From positions 92,101-156,100 of the forward strand of contig NZ_AJYD02000013.1 in NCBI RefSeq assembly GCF_000286835.2: 64,000 bases of DNA, read 5' to 3'. This stretch comes from Enterovibrio norvegicus FF-33 (GTDB lineage Bacteria; Pseudomonadota; Gammaproteobacteria; Enterobacterales; Vibrionaceae). The translations under genes and the position numbers were made by a program. The notes beneath the pieces were generated by a model. That model ran no database searches, was not told the origin of the DNA, and saw only the letters and a list, made by a program, of their open reading frames with translations. This document shows, piece after piece, positions 9,867 through 20,603 of the stretch (its first letter is position 1; every line of letters begins with the position of its first letter).

Positions 9867-10127
9867 TTACAGAGCTTTGATTTGAGCAACTAGGCTAGCT
9901 TTATGACGAGCGGCCTTGTTCTTGTGGATAAGGCCTTTAGTAGCCATACGGTCAAGAATAGGTTGAGCTTCAGCAAATGCTTTAGTAGCTGCTTCTTTAT
10001 CACCAGCTGCAATAGCGGTGATGGTTTTTTTCAGATAAGTGCGCATCATTGAGCGACGGCTTGCATTGTGCTGACGGCGCTTCTCAGATTGGATTGCACG
10101 CTTCTTAGCAGATTTGATATTCGCCAA
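9867..10127 (-). CDS. rpsT: 30S ribosomal protein S20
   Basis: Small basic protein that binds 16S rRNA early in 30S assembly; 86 residues when started at the TTG at 10127 ([17 protein letters not shown]). E. coli rpsT also starts with UUG, and the sequence before it (GGGAGTTAGACCC) is nearly the same as the E. coli translation start region, where S20 represses its own translation. The next in-frame start upstream is another TTG at 10142 and would add MGVRP, absent from the family. It is transcribed away from murJ. Confidence 0.97.
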   Translation of the reverse strand: MANIKSAKKRAIQSEKRRQHNASRRSMMRTYLKKTITAIAAGDKEAATKAFAEAQPILDRMATKGLIHKNKAARHKASLVAQIKAL

Positions 10128-10421
10128 GGGTCTAACTCCCAAATCTTATATTCGGTGACAATTTAAGGCCGAGGAATATGCCCCGTTTTACCCTAGTTGT
10201 CAATTCATTTGTGCAATAATCCGCCGCATTGCCATTGCAATGGCATGTGACGAACATCGCGGTTAATATGGCGGCAGATTCTACCAGCATTCTCAGTATG
10301 AAGTAAGCCTTTTATCTGTCTTTTCGCAGTTGCCACAACGTCTAAAACTCAATAAAAAAAGACGTGTTAACATCAGCGGTCGAATGCATCTTACTTTATT
10401 TTTCGTATTAAGGGGTTACAG
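10128..10421. promoter_or_regulatory. Divergent rpsT-murJ control region with a perfect 16-bp palindrome
   Basis: 294 bp with no ORF. It contains a perfect dyad at 10230-10245, TGCCATTG followed by CAATGGCA, about 100 bp upstream of rpsT and 180 bp upstream of murJ. This could be an operator or a cruciform-prone site; I do not recognise the binding protein. No promoter hexamer pair stood out. Confidence 0.5.
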
Positions 10422-11981
10422 GTGTCAAAGCGATTGCTTCGATCGGGGATGATTGTCAGCTTTATGACCATGGTATCGCGTGTCATGGGTTTGGTTCGTG
10501 ATGTTGTTATTGCGAACATTATGGGCGCTGGCGCCGCCGCAGATGTTTTCTTTTTTGCTAATAAAATCCCTAATTTTTTGCGTCGGTTATTCGCCGAAGG
10601 TGCTTTTTCGCAAGCTTTTGTGCCTGTACTTGCTGAGTACCAGGCCAGTGATGACAAAAACAAAACGCGTGAATTAATTGCCTATGTTTCAGGCACATTA
10701 GGTGTATTGGTCACTATTGTGACGGTGATTGGTGTCATCGCATCGCCAGTGATTACCGCACTTTTTGGTATGGGGTGGTTTGTTGATTGGTGGAATGATG
10801 GCCCGTCGGCATATAAATTTGAATTGGCATCACTGGTACTAAAAATCACGTTTCCCTATCTGTGGTTTATTAGTTTTGTGGCGTTAGCGGGTTCAATTTT
10901 GAACACCCTTGGCCGTTTTGCAGTTTCGTCCTTTACGCCAGTATTTCTCAATATTGCGATGATTTCAGCCGCGATCTGGATAGCACCCAGCATGGATCAG
11001 CCCGAAGTCGGATTGGGTATTGGCGTTTTTCTGGGTGGTTTGATTCAGTTTGCGTTTCAGATCCCATTTCTTTATCGCGAAGGCATGCTTGTCCGCCCTA
11101 AATGGGGCTGGAAACATCCCGGCGTGGTGAAAATTCGCACCTTGATGATCCCTGCGCTGTTTGGTGTGTCGGTAAGTCAGATTAATTTGTTGCTGGATAC
11201 ATTTATTGCCAGCTTCTTAGCAACAGGCTCCATCAGTTGGTTGTATTACTCAGACCGTTTGTTGGAGTTTCCTCTGGGTTTGTTCGGCATCGCGATCGCA
11301 ACGGTGATCTTGCCAGCGTTATCCAAAAAGCACGTTGAACAAACATCGGGGCAGTTTGCTAGCACCATGGACTGGGGCATTCGCATGGTGCTGCTTTTGG
11401 GCGCTCCTGCGATGATTGGCATGATGATATTGGCCAAACCCATGCTAATGGTGTTGTTCATGCGTGGTGAATTTGGTGTGGATGATGTCAACGCCGCGTC
11501 ATTGTCGCTGGTTGCCTATTCATCAGGTTTGTTGAATTTTATGCTCATCAAGGTACTCGCCCCTGGATATTACGCACGTCAAGATACCAAAACACCCGTT
11601 CGATACGGCATTATTGCTATGGTTAGTAATATGGTCTTTAACCTAATATTTGCATACTTCTATGGCTATGTGGGGCTGGCAATGGCAACGGCACTCTCAG
11701 CGCTGATTAATGCAGGTTTGTTGTATCGCGGACTGCACAAGCAGGGGGTTTATCGCATTAGCAAAGAGACGGTGATCTTTACGTTACGTTTGATGATCGC
11801 GGTGGTGCTGATGGGGGGCCTGATTTTGGGATTGATGCCAGAAAATGACCGCTGGTTGGCAATGGATTTGTGGCAGAGAATTTATATGCTGTCAGGAATA
11901 ATTGGCGCAGGTGCAGTCACTTACCTCGTATCATTACTGGTTTTGGGTCTAAGACCCCATCAACTTCGCATAGAAGGCTGA
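10422..11981 (+). CDS. murJ: Lipid II flippase MurJ (MviN)
   Basis: MOP-superfamily flippase that moves lipid II across the inner membrane for peptidoglycan synthesis. It has 519 residues and about fourteen membrane segments. The N-terminal region (SRVMGLVRDVVIANIMG, then FRRLFAEGAFSQAFVPVL in altered form as LRRLFAEGAFSQAFVPVL) is the MurJ signature with its functionally important arginines. The start codon is GTG at 10422 with AAGGGG about 8 nt upstream. It heads a run to ribF, and murJ divergent from rpsT is the usual gammaproteobacterial order. Confidence 0.96.
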   Translation: MSKRLLRSGMIVSFMTMVSRVMGLVRDVVIANIMGAGAAADVFFFANKIPNFLRRLFAEGAFSQAFVPVLAEYQASDDKNKTRELIAYVSGTLGVLVTIVTVIGVIASPVITALFGMGWFVDWWNDGPSAYKFELASLVLKITFPYLWFISFVALAGSILNTLGRFAVSSFTPVFLNIAMISAAIWIAPSMDQPEVGLGIGVFLGGLIQFAFQIPFLYREGMLVRPKWGWKHPGVVKIRTLMIPALFGVSVSQINLLLDTFIASFLATGSISWLYYSDRLLEFPLGLFGIAIATVILPALSKKHVEQTSGQFASTMDWGIRMVLLLGAPAMIGMMILAKPMLMVLFMRGEFGVDDVNAASLSLVAYSSGLLNFMLIKVLAPGYYARQDTKTPVRYGIIAMVSNMVFNLIFAYFYGYVGLAMATALSALINAGLLYRGLHKQGVYRISKETVIFTLRLMIAVVLMGGLILGLMPENDRWLAMDLWQRIYMLSGIIGAGAVTYLVSLLVLGLRPHQLRIEG

Positions 11982-12043
11982 TTGATTGAGGCGATTAGTA
12001 TATAATCCGTCGGTTTTTTTGAGGGGAAAGCAGTTTTAGCACT

Positions 12044-12985
12044 ATGGAATTGATCCGAGGTATTCATAACATCCGAGACAGGCACCGTGGATGTGTACTG
12101 ACTATCGGCAACTTTGATGGTGTGCATTTGGGGCATCAAAAAGTGCTAAAACGCGTGGTTGAAAAAGCACGTGGGCTAGGGCTTCCATCAACCGTGATGG
12201 TATTTGAACCTCAACCAAGAGAACTGTTCTCCCAAGAGCAAGCTCCCGCTAGACTGACGCGTTTGCGTGATAAGTACACCCAGCTAGCCAAATTGGGCGT
12301 TGAGCGTCTATTGGTGGTGAATTTCAATGCGAAGTTTGCAGCCATGACACCGTATGACTTTGTTCATCGCTTGTTGGCTGAACAATTGGGTGTTAAGTTT
12401 CTCGTGGTCGGCGATGACTTTCGCTTTGGCGCTGAGCGTCAGGGCGATTTTTGTTATCTGCAAGATGAAGCGCGAAGTGTAGGTTTTGAAGTGGTCAGCA
12501 CTCAAAGTTTTACCGTTTCTACGCAGCGTGTGAGTAGCACCGCTATCCGAAATGAATTGGCGGATGGTAATCAGTTAGCTACTGAGGACATGCTCGGCAG
12601 ACCCTACAGCATCAGTGGGCGAGTCTCACACGGTAAAAAATTGGGGAGGACGATTGGCTTCCCGACCGCCAATGTGCCATTGAAACGCCGAGTGACACCC
12701 GTGTCCGGTGTCTATGTGGTCAAGGTTGGCGGTATCGAAACAAACCAATGGCTAGGCGGTGTGGCTAACGTCGGCACTCGGCCAACAGTTAACGGTGTGC
12801 GTCAACAACTTGAAGTACATCTTTTCGACCTTGAGGAAGATCTCTATGGTCGACATATCGAAGTCCAGCTTCTTCATAAGCTGCGTGACGAGATGAAATT
12901 CGGCTCGCTTGACGAGTTGAAAGCCCAAATTGAACTTGATGCTCAGACAGCGCGTGCATGGTTGTCTGAGCCGTCTAATAAATAA
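12044..12985 (+). CDS. ribF: Bifunctional riboflavin kinase/FAD synthetase
   Basis: Makes FMN and then FAD from riboflavin. The N-terminal adenylyltransferase domain has [16 protein letters not shown] (HxGH-type nucleotidyl transferase motif) and the C-terminal flavokinase domain has [11 protein letters not shown]. It has 313 residues, as usual. The 62-bp gap after murJ carries a TATAAT at 12001-12006 that may be part of a local promoter, although no -35 sits at the right distance. ileS starts 25 nt after the stop, as in the E. coli ribF-ileS-lspA-fkpB-ispH operon. Confidence 0.96.
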   Translation: MELIRGIHNIRDRHRGCVLTIGNFDGVHLGHQKVLKRVVEKARGLGLPSTVMVFEPQPRELFSQEQAPARLTRLRDKYTQLAKLGVERLLVVNFNAKFAAMTPYDFVHRLLAEQLGVKFLVVGDDFRFGAERQGDFCYLQDEARSVGFEVVSTQSFTVSTQRVSSTAIRNELADGNQLATEDMLGRPYSISGRVSHGKKLGRTIGFPTANVPLKRRVTPVSGVYVVKVGGIETNQWLGGVANVGTRPTVNGVRQQLEVHLFDLEEDLYGRHIEVQLLHKLRDEMKFGSLDELKAQIELDAQTARAWLSEPSNK

Positions 12986-13010
12986 TGTCCATATACGGAA
13001 TGAACAATCA

Positions 13011-15839
13011 ATGAGTGACTTTAAAGATACCTTAAACCTGCCGGAAACCGCGTTTCCGATGCGAGGTAATCTTGCTCAGCGCGAGCCACAAATGCTTAAG
13101 CGTTGGTATGAGGAAGATCTTTACGGCGAGATCCGTAAAGCGAAGAAGGGTAAGAAATCCTTCATTTTGCATGACGGCCCTCCGTATGCGAATGGCAATA
13201 TTCACATTGGTCACTCAGTAAACAAAATTCTTAAAGACATTATTGTTAAGTCTAAAACGCTGTCTGATTTTGACGCGCCTTACATCCCTGGTTGGGATTG
13301 TCATGGTTTGCCAATTGAACTGATGGTTGAGAAGAAAATCGGTAAGCCAGGCCAAAAAGTGTCTGCTGCTGAGTTTCGTCAAAAATGCCGTGAGTATGCC
13401 GCCAAGCAAGTTGAAGGCCAGAAAGCTGACTTCAAACGTCTAGGTGTATTGGGCGAGTGGGACAAGCCCTACTTGACCATGGACTTCGGTACCGAAGCCA
13501 ACATCATTCGTGCACTGGGCAAAATTGCTGGCAATGGTCACTTACACAAAGGTTTCAAACCTGTTCACTGGTGTACAGACTGTGGCTCCGCATTGGCAGA
13601 AGCAGAAGTAGAATACGAGAACAAAGTGTCACCATCGATTGATGTGATGTTCCGTGCCACGGACGAAGCGGCTGTGCTGTCTAAGTTTAACTTGGCGGAA
13701 GGTCATGAAGGTCACGGCGATGTGTCTATCGTTATCTGGACCACAACACCTTGGACGCTGCCAGCTAACCGTGCGGTTGCTGTCGCTAGTGCACTGGAAT
13801 ATGTGCTGGTTCAGGTAGAAGGTGAAACACCACGTCGTTTGATCATGGCTGCAGAACTTGTGAAGTCAGTGATGGATCGTGTCGGTATCGAACACTTCCA
13901 TAATCTGGGTTTCTGTAATGGTGATGCGTTGGAGTTATTGCGCTTCAACCACCCGTTCTACAACTTTGATGTGCCAGTTGTTTGCGGTGAACACGTAACG
14001 ACTGAATCAGGTACAGGCGTGGTTCACACCGCACCAGGCCACGGTCAAGAAGACTTTGTTGTTGGTCAAAAATACGGACTAGAAGTCGCAAACCCTGTTG
14101 GCAGCAACGGCGTTTACCTGCCAGACACTGAGCTGTTTGCGGGTCAACACGTTTTAAAAGCTAACAACAACGTGATTGACGTGCTGAAAGAGCACGGTGC
14201 ATTGCTGCATCATCATGCGTTTGAGCACAGCTACCCGCATTGCTGGCGCCATAAAACGCCGATCATTTTCCGTGCAACCCCGCAGTGGTTTATCTCAATG
14301 GAGAAAGCGGGTCTGCGTGCGAAAGCGCTGGAAGAAATCAAAAATGTACAGTGGATCCCTGAATGGGGTCAAAACCGTATTGAATCGATGGTAGATGGTC
14401 GCCCTGATTGGTGTATCTCTCGTCAACGCACTTGGGGCGTACCCATTGCTTTGTTTGTTCATAAAGAAACATCAGAGCTGCACCCGAATACGGTTGAATT
14501 GATTGAGCAAGTGGCTCAAAAAGTTGAACAATCAGGCATTCAAGCTTGGTGGGATCTTAACATCGACGAGCTGCTTGGCGACGATGCAGCGCATTACGAA
14601 AAAGTGCTGGATACGCTGGATGTATGGTTCGATTCAGGCGCAACGCACTATGCGGTTGTGAATCAGCGTCCTGAATTTAACGGTCACGAAGCGGACATGT
14701 ACTTGGAAGGTTCTGATCAACACCGTGGTTGGTTCCAATCATCACTGCTAACGTCAGTGGCGATTAAAAATCACGCCCCTTACAAGCAAGTGCTGACCCA
14801 CGGTTTCACCGTTGATGGTCAGGGCCGTAAGATGTCGAAGTCGATCGGTAATGTGGTTTCACCACAAGAAGTGATGAACAAACTGGGTGGTGACATTCTG
14901 CGTTTGTGGGTTGCTTCAACAGACTACACCGGTGAAATGACGGTGTCTGATGAAATCCTAAAGCGTAGTGCTGACGCTTACCGTCGTATCCGTAACACGG
15001 CGCGTTTCCTTCTGGCGAACCTTAATGGTTTCAACCCAGAAACGGACATGGTTGCTGCACAAGATATGGTGATTGCAGATCGCTGGGCGGTAGGTAAAGC
15101 ACTAGAAGCGCAAGAAGAAATGCTGAAAGCATTTGAAGAGTGTAACTTCCACCAAGTCACACAGCGTTTGATGCAATTCTGCTCGGTTGAGATGGGTTCA
15201 TTCTATTTGGACATCATCAAAGACCGTCAGTACACCGCGAAAGCAGGTGGTCTCGCACACCGTAGCTGTCAAACAGCCTTGTTCCATATCATGGAAGCTC
15301 TGGTTCGCTGGATGGCACCTATCATGTCGTTCACAGCGGATGAAATCTGGAACGAGATGCCAGGTAACCGTGCTAAGTACGTATTCACAGAAGTATGGTA
15401 CGACGGTCTGTTTGGTTTGAGCGATGACGAGCAACTGAACAACGCGTTCTGGGCGGAATTGCTTCGCGTACGTGGTGCGGTCAATAAAGTGTTGGAGCAA
15501 GCACGTAACGACAAGAAAATTGGTGGCTCACTTGAAGCGGAAATCACGCTTTATGCAAACCCTGAGTTCGCTGCTAAATTGCAAGCCATGGGTGATGAAC
15601 TGCGTTTTGTTCTGTTGACGTCGAAAGCCGTTGTGGTTGCGACGGATGCCGCACCTGAATCAGCCGTTGTCACTGATGTTGATGGGCTGGCGGTTGTCGT
15701 TGAGAAATCAGAAGCGGCGAAGTGTGAACGTTGCTGGCACCATGTGCCTGATGTGGGCACGATTGCAGGGCACGAAGAACTTTGTGGCCGTTGCGTGAGC
15801 AACATCGATGGTGAAGGCGAAAAACGTCAATTCGCGTAA
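13011..15839 (+). CDS. ileS: Isoleucyl-tRNA synthetase
   Basis: Class I aminoacyl-tRNA synthetase with CP1 editing domain; 942 residues (E. coli 938). The HIGH motif is at residues 65-68 (NGNIHIGHS) and the KMSKS at 607-611 ([10 protein letters not shown]). The C-terminal zinc finger has its four cysteines (CERCWH and CGRC). I chose the ATG at 13011, which gives the family N-terminus [19 protein letters not shown]; the longer frame from 12930 overlaps ribF and adds unrelated residues. Confidence 0.97.
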   Translation: MSDFKDTLNLPETAFPMRGNLAQREPQMLKRWYEEDLYGEIRKAKKGKKSFILHDGPPYANGNIHIGHSVNKILKDIIVKSKTLSDFDAPYIPGWDCHGLPIELMVEKKIGKPGQKVSAAEFRQKCREYAAKQVEGQKADFKRLGVLGEWDKPYLTMDFGTEANIIRALGKIAGNGHLHKGFKPVHWCTDCGSALAEAEVEYENKVSPSIDVMFRATDEAAVLSKFNLAEGHEGHGDVSIVIWTTTPWTLPANRAVAVASALEYVLVQVEGETPRRLIMAAELVKSVMDRVGIEHFHNLGFCNGDALELLRFNHPFYNFDVPVVCGEHVTTESGTGVVHTAPGHGQEDFVVGQKYGLEVANPVGSNGVYLPDTELFAGQHVLKANNNVIDVLKEHGALLHHHAFEHSYPHCWRHKTPIIFRATPQWFISMEKAGLRAKALEEIKNVQWIPEWGQNRIESMVDGRPDWCISRQRTWGVPIALFVHKETSELHPNTVELIEQVAQKVEQSGIQAWWDLNIDELLGDDAAHYEKVLDTLDVWFDSGATHYAVVNQRPEFNGHEADMYLEGSDQHRGWFQSSLLTSVAIKNHAPYKQVLTHGFTVDGQGRKMSKSIGNVVSPQEVMNKLGGDILRLWVASTDYTGEMTVSDEILKRSADAYRRIRNTARFLLANLNGFNPETDMVAAQDMVIADRWAVGKALEAQEEMLKAFEECNFHQVTQRLMQFCSVEMGSFYLDIIKDRQYTAKAGGLAHRSCQTALFHIMEALVRWMAPIMSFTADEIWNEMPGNRAKYVFTEVWYDGLFGLSDDEQLNNAFWAELLRVRGAVNKVLEQARNDKKIGGSLEAEITLYANPEFAAKLQAMGDELRFVLLTSKAVVVATDAAPESAVVTDVDGLAVVVEKSEAAKCERCWHHVPDVGTIAGHEELCGRCVSNIDGEGEKRQFA

Positions 15840-15873
15840 TTGCGGGTTCGTTTAATCACACAGTAGCAAAGAC

Positions 15874-15906
15874 AAAAGCTGGCTGACTTGGTTCACCAGC
15901 TTTTTG
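15874..15906 (+). terminator. Terminator-like hairpin between ileS and lspA
   Basis: AAAGCTGG, 13-base loop, CCAGCTTTTT. The operon is normally cotranscribed, so this may act as a partial terminator. Confidence 0.6.
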
Positions 15907-15929
15907 CTCAACGATAGTAGGAAGGTTGG

Positions 15930-16442
15930 ATGAAAGATCTGACAACGAAACAATCAGGGGTACGTTGGCTTTGGCTAGCGCTTCTGGTGTTCGTTCTCGA
16001 TATTGGCACCAAGTTGTTCGTGATGGATACCATGGGATATGGTTGGGCAAACCGCATTGAGATTTTGCCTTTCTTTAACCTGTTATATGTTCATAACTAT
16101 GGCGCAGCGTTCAGCTTTTTGAGTGATGCAGGCGGTTGGCAACGCTGGTTCTTTGCCGCGATTGCACTTGGCGTGTCGGGACTATTGATTTACTGGATGC
16201 GTTGTACGCCTGCCAGTAACAGAATTTTGAACGTAGCTTATGCCCTCGTGATCGGCGGCGCCATTGGTAATTTGTTTGATCGTCTCGTTCATGGATATGT
16301 TGTCGATTTTCTTGATTTCTATATCGGCAACAGCCATTGGCCAGCATTCAATCTTGCCGACGCAGCAATCTGTGTAGGTGCAGGGTTAATCGTGTTGGAT
16401 AGCGTGAGAGCATCAAAAAAGCCGCACGCTGAGGCCGAATAA
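15930..16442 (+). CDS. lspA: Lipoprotein signal peptidase (signal peptidase II)
   Basis: Inner-membrane aspartyl protease that removes the signal peptide of diacylglyceryl-modified prolipoproteins, working after Lgt (encoded at 3.5 kb). It has 170 residues and four membrane segments. The catalytic aspartates lie in the conserved [19 protein letters not shown] and FNLADAAI stretches. The ribosome site is GTAGGAAGG, 8 nt before the ATG. It lies between ileS and fkpB as in enterics. Confidence 0.97.
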   Translation: MKDLTTKQSGVRWLWLALLVFVLDIGTKLFVMDTMGYGWANRIEILPFFNLLYVHNYGAAFSFLSDAGGWQRWFFAAIALGVSGLLIYWMRCTPASNRILNVAYALVIGGAIGNLFDRLVHGYVVDFLDFYIGNSHWPAFNLADAAICVGAGLIVLDSVRASKKPHAEAE

Positions 16443-16476
16443 GCACCGTGCTTTTCGACTGTTAATACATTGATGG

Positions 16477-16508
16477 CGCTGCTCGCAATTGCGAGCGGCG
16501 CTTTCTTA
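16477..16508 (+). terminator. Hairpin terminator after lspA
   Basis: GCGCTGCTCGCAA pairs with TTGCGAGCGGCGC with one T-G pair, followed by TTTCTT. Confidence 0.65.
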
Positions 16509-16597
16509 TAATGAGTGTTTTAAAACCCAATATATTTTGTGGTTTTGGGTGTTTCTACGTTTGTTTGGCGCACCTTCTAATTCAAGGATCTGAGTGA

Positions 16598-17029
16598 ATG
16601 ACGCAAATTATCGCAAACAGTGAAGTGATCATGCATTTCACTATTAAGATGGAAGATGGTTCTGTCGCAGACAGCACGAAAACCTCAGGTAAGCCCGCTA
16701 AGATGGTGATGGGCGATGGCAGCCTGACTGAAAATTTTGAGAAATGTTTGCTGGGTCTGAGCGAAGGCGAAGCGGGAAGTTTTACACTTGAACCTGCCGA
16801 TGCGTTCGGCATGCCTAACCCAGATAACGTTCAGCATATGGATCGCACGCTATTTGTCGGTGACGCGCCTGCAGAAGAAGGCACCATTATTGCGTTTGCT
16901 GGCCCTGGTGGCCAAGAGATCCCCGGCGTGATCACCGAAGTGGCTGGCGAATCAGTTACCGTGGATTTCAACCATCCATTGGCAGGACACCGTGTTATCT
17001 TTGACGTTGAAATCATCAGCGTCAGTTAA
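16598..17029 (+). CDS. fkpB: FKBP-type peptidyl-prolyl isomerase FkpB (SlpA-like)
   Basis: 143-residue SlyD/SlpA-type prolyl isomerase with chaperone activity. It has the FKBP core split by an insert-in-flap domain (about residues 70-120, from ADAFGMPNPDNVQ to DFNHPLAGH). It lacks the histidine-rich metal-binding tail of SlyD. The neighbours lspA and ispH are the family-typical ones. The exact substrate is unknown. Confidence 0.93.
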   Translation: MTQIIANSEVIMHFTIKMEDGSVADSTKTSGKPAKMVMGDGSLTENFEKCLLGLSEGEAGSFTLEPADAFGMPNPDNVQHMDRTLFVGDAPAEEGTIIAFAGPGGQEIPGVITEVAGESVTVDFNHPLAGHRVIFDVEIISVS

Positions 17030-17056
17030 AGTACAAGTTGGTCAAAAGGCAATCCA

Positions 17057-18001
17057 ATGAAAATCATGCTTGCAAACCCAAGAGGGTTTTGTGCCGGTGT
17101 AGACCGTGCTATCAGCATTGTTGAACGTGCACTCGAACTTTATCAACCGCCAATTTATGTGCGTCATGAAGTGGTACACAACCGCTTTGTGGTGGAGGGC
17201 TTGAAATCACGTGGCGCAGTGTTTGTTGAAGAACTGAGTGAAGTTCCCGATGACAGCATCGTGATTTTCTCTGCGCATGGTGTATCTCAAGCCGTTCGTC
17301 AGGAAGCGAAGTCACGCAGCCTGACCGTGTTTGATGCTACCTGTCCGTTGGTGACCAAAGTCCATATGGAAGTCGCACGCGCAAGCCGCCGTGATATGGA
17401 AGTGGTTCTGATTGGTCACGCAGGTCATCCTGAAGTGGAAGGAACCATGGGTCAGTACGCAAGCGATACTGGCGGTATGTATTTGGTCGAGCGACCAGAA
17501 GATGTCTACAAGCTCGTCGTCAAAGACCCAACCAATCTTCATTATGTTAGCCAAACAACGTTGTCTGTGGATGAAACTGCGGATGTCATTGATACCCTGC
17601 GTCAAGTGTTCCCTGATATCCAAGGCCCGCGTAAAGATGACATTTGCTATGCAACTCAAAACAGACAAGATGCCGTTCGCGATCTCGCGACCCAGTGTGA
17701 TGTATTGGTCGTTGTTGGCTCGAAAAACAGCTCGAACTCGAATCGTTTGCGCGAGCTGAGTGAAAAGCTGGGTACGCCGGGTTACTTGATTGATTGTGCT
17801 GAAGACGTGATACCGGAATGGTTTGATGGCAAAGCTAAAGTTGGTGTGACCGCTGGGGCATCTGCGCCGGAAGAACTGGTGAATCTGATCATTGCACGCA
17901 TTGAAGCTTTGGGTGGAACGTCAGTTGAAGAGCTAAAAGGACGTGAAGAAAATATGTTCTTTGAAGTGCCTCGTGAACTGCAAGTCAAGCAGGTGCAATA
18001 A
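17057..18001 (+). CDS. ispH: 4-hydroxy-3-methylbut-2-enyl diphosphate reductase IspH
   Basis: Last enzyme of the MEP isoprenoid pathway; an iron-sulfur enzyme that makes IPP and DMAPP from HMBPP. It has 314 residues. The three cluster cysteines are in PRGFCAGV (Cys12), [11 protein letters not shown] (Cys96) and [11 protein letters not shown] (Cys197), with the [10 protein letters not shown] substrate-binding stretch intact. It lies 27 nt after fkpB and closes the ileS-lspA-fkpB-ispH block. Confidence 0.97.
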   Translation: MKIMLANPRGFCAGVDRAISIVERALELYQPPIYVRHEVVHNRFVVEGLKSRGAVFVEELSEVPDDSIVIFSAHGVSQAVRQEAKSRSLTVFDATCPLVTKVHMEVARASRRDMEVVLIGHAGHPEVEGTMGQYASDTGGMYLVERPEDVYKLVVKDPTNLHYVSQTTLSVDETADVIDTLRQVFPDIQGPRKDDICYATQNRQDAVRDLATQCDVLVVVGSKNSSNSNRLRELSEKLGTPGYLIDCAEDVIPEWFDGKAKVGVTAGASAPEELVNLIIARIEALGGTSVEELKGREENMFFEVPRELQVKQVQ

Positions 18002-18019
18002 GCATCGCAACGCATTTTG

Positions 18020-18046
18020 AAGGGAGCTAATGGCTCCCTTTTTCTT
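18020..18046 (+). terminator. Intrinsic terminator after ispH
   Basis: AAGGGAGC, loop TAATG, GCTCCCTT with a T-rich tail. Confidence 0.85.
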
Positions 18047-18091
18047 GATTTCGTCACCAATATACATCGTGTGGCGAAAAGGGTAGAGTGA

Positions 18092-18964
<873 letters not shown>

Positions 18965-18971
18965 TGCCTAC

Positions 18972-19001
18972 ATATGCAGTAAGTGAATACTTGCTGCATA
19001 T
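18972..19001 (+). other. Stem-loop at the 3' end of dapB
   Basis: ATATGCAGTAAGT and ACTTGCTGCATAT form 13 bp with one T-G pair around a GAAT loop. There is no T run, so it is more likely a 3' RNA-stabilising or processing hairpin than an intrinsic terminator. Confidence 0.6.
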
Positions 19002-19131
19002 TCCTGTCCCTAACGACTCTTCAAGTATGTGACTGCCGCTAGTCTGAATATCACTCTCATTGACCTGTCATTTATTGGGTTACGCTATAATACCTCGCCG
19101 TGATGGCTAAAAGTTTGGCTTTAGTGGTAAC

Positions 19132-19147
19132 ATGTAAACGGTTGCGG
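19132..19147 (+). promoter_or_regulatory. PurR-like operator
   Basis: ATGTAAACGGTTGCGG matches the enterobacterial PurR consensus (ANGCAANCGNTTNCNT) at ten of its twelve fixed positions. It lies between the two candidate carA promoters. In E. coli PurR represses carAB from a site upstream of P1, so a purine input here is plausible. Confidence 0.45.
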
Positions 19148-19311
19148 AGTGAGCTGGTTGTATTTTTACCGCCGTGGTCGACAAAGAGGTAAAAGTGTTA
19201 GCTCCGTGGATGTAAAACCGCTGAGTTATAGAGGTTAAGCCTGTCTTTTGTCTGCTTGATGCACTAATTGCCATCTATTGGCTATAAAGCATATTCTTTT
19301 TTCACTCCTTG

Positions 19312-19340
19312 TTGACACTTTCGACCGCAATATCTAAAAT
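19312..19340 (+). promoter_or_regulatory. Proximal carA promoter
   Basis: TTGACA, 17-bp spacer, TAAAAT: near-consensus sigma-70 promoter with the start site expected near 19347, about 100 nt before carA. Confidence 0.75.
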
Positions 19341-19447
19341 GCGCGCAATTTGTCTAAATTCCGCTTTTCGGAACTAGGCATTTCTATGGAATGACTTGAT
19401 GCAAAACTATCTATTTTTTTTGCATTTTTATTGATTTGGAGGTTGTC

Positions 19448-20587
19448 TTGAGCAAGTTTGCGCTCTTAGTCCTGGAAGATGGGACTGTATTCCACGGTGA
19501 ATCCATCGGTGCTGATGGAACTGCTGTTGGTGAAGTTGTTTTTAATACCTCGATGACGGGGTACCAAGAAATTCTCACTGACCCGTCCTATTCCCAGCAA
19601 ATTGTTACTCTCACTTATCCCCACATTGGCAATACCGGTACGAATACCGAAGACGAAGAATCCTCCAAAATCCACGCTCAAGGCTTGGTAATCCGCGACC
19701 TCCCGCTTATGGCTTCAAACTTCCGCAGTCAGCAATCCCTTTCTGATTATCTCAAATCTCAAAACATCGTTGGCATCGCTGAAATCGACACGCGTAAGTT
19801 GACCCGTCTGCTGCGCGAAAAAGGGACACAGAATGGTTGTATCGTTGCCGCCGACAGTATTGATGAAGCGCTGGCGCTCGCCAAAGCAAAAGATTTCCCA
19901 GGTTTGAAAGGCATGGATCTGGCAAAAGAAGTGACGACTGCTGAAGCGTATGAGTGGAAGCAAGGCTCATGGACACTAGAAGGTGGCCTGCCAGAAGCGA
20001 AAGATGATAGCGAATTGCCATACCACGTAGTGGCATATGACTTTGGTGCGAAGCGCAACATCCTTCGTATGTTGGTTGACCGCGGTTGCCGCTTGACGGT
20101 TGTGCCAGCGCAGACGCCTGCAGAAGACGTACTGGCAATGAACCCAGATGGCGTGTTCTTGTCGAACGGTCCTGGTGACCCAGAACCATGTACTTATGCT
20201 ATTGAAGCAACAAAAGTATTCTTAGAAAAAGGCCTACCGATTTTTGGTATCTGTTTGGGGCACCAAATTCTGGCACTGGCAAGTGGCGCTAAAACCGTGA
20301 AGATGAAATTTGGTCACCACGGCGCCAACCACCCTGTGAAAGACTTGGATCGCGATGTGGTGATGATCACCAGCCAAAACCACGGTTTTGCAGCAGACGA
20401 AGACACACTGCCAGAGAACTTGCGTGCTACTCACAAGTCTCTGTTTGATGGCTCACTGCAAGGTATTCATCGCACAGATAAACCAGCATTTAGCTTTCAG
20501 GGACACCCTGAAGCGAGCCCAGGCCCACACGATGCGGCCCCACTGTTCGACCATTTCATTGAACTTATCAAGCAACACAGCGCGTAA
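19448..20587 (+). CDS. carA: Carbamoyl-phosphate synthase small subunit
   Basis: Glutaminase subunit that supplies ammonia to CarB for carbamoyl phosphate, the precursor of arginine and pyrimidines. It has 379 residues. The class I amidotransferase Cys is in [14 protein letters not shown], and the His/Glu of the triad are in [13 protein letters not shown]. The start is TTG at 19448 with GGAGG five bases upstream, giving [14 protein letters not shown]. coli carA also uses TTG. A further in-frame TTG at 19436 overlaps the ribosome site and is unlikely. carB follows after 16 nt. Confidence 0.96.
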   Translation: MSKFALLVLEDGTVFHGESIGADGTAVGEVVFNTSMTGYQEILTDPSYSQQIVTLTYPHIGNTGTNTEDEESSKIHAQGLVIRDLPLMASNFRSQQSLSDYLKSQNIVGIAEIDTRKLTRLLREKGTQNGCIVAADSIDEALALAKAKDFPGLKGMDLAKEVTTAEAYEWKQGSWTLEGGLPEAKDDSELPYHVVAYDFGAKRNILRMLVDRGCRLTVVPAQTPAEDVLAMNPDGVFLSNGPGDPEPCTYAIEATKVFLEKGLPIFGICLGHQILALASGAKTVKMKFGHHGANHPVKDLDRDVVMITSQNHGFAADEDTLPENLRATHKSLFDGSLQGIHRTDKPAFSFQGHPEASPGPHDAAPLFDHFIELIKQHSA

Positions 20588-20603
20588 TCCGGAGTAGCAG
20601 AGA

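Larger units (their letters stand above)
18965..19447 (+). promoter_or_regulatory. Long carAB control region
   Basis: 483 bp without an ORF between dapB and carA. It holds a stem-loop after dapB (18972-19001), an upstream -10-like TATAAT (19086-19091), a PurR-like box (19132-19147) and a strong promoter at 19312-19340. Two tandem promoters and a PurR site upstream of carA are also known from E. coli carAB. I found no clear ARG box. Confidence 0.6.
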
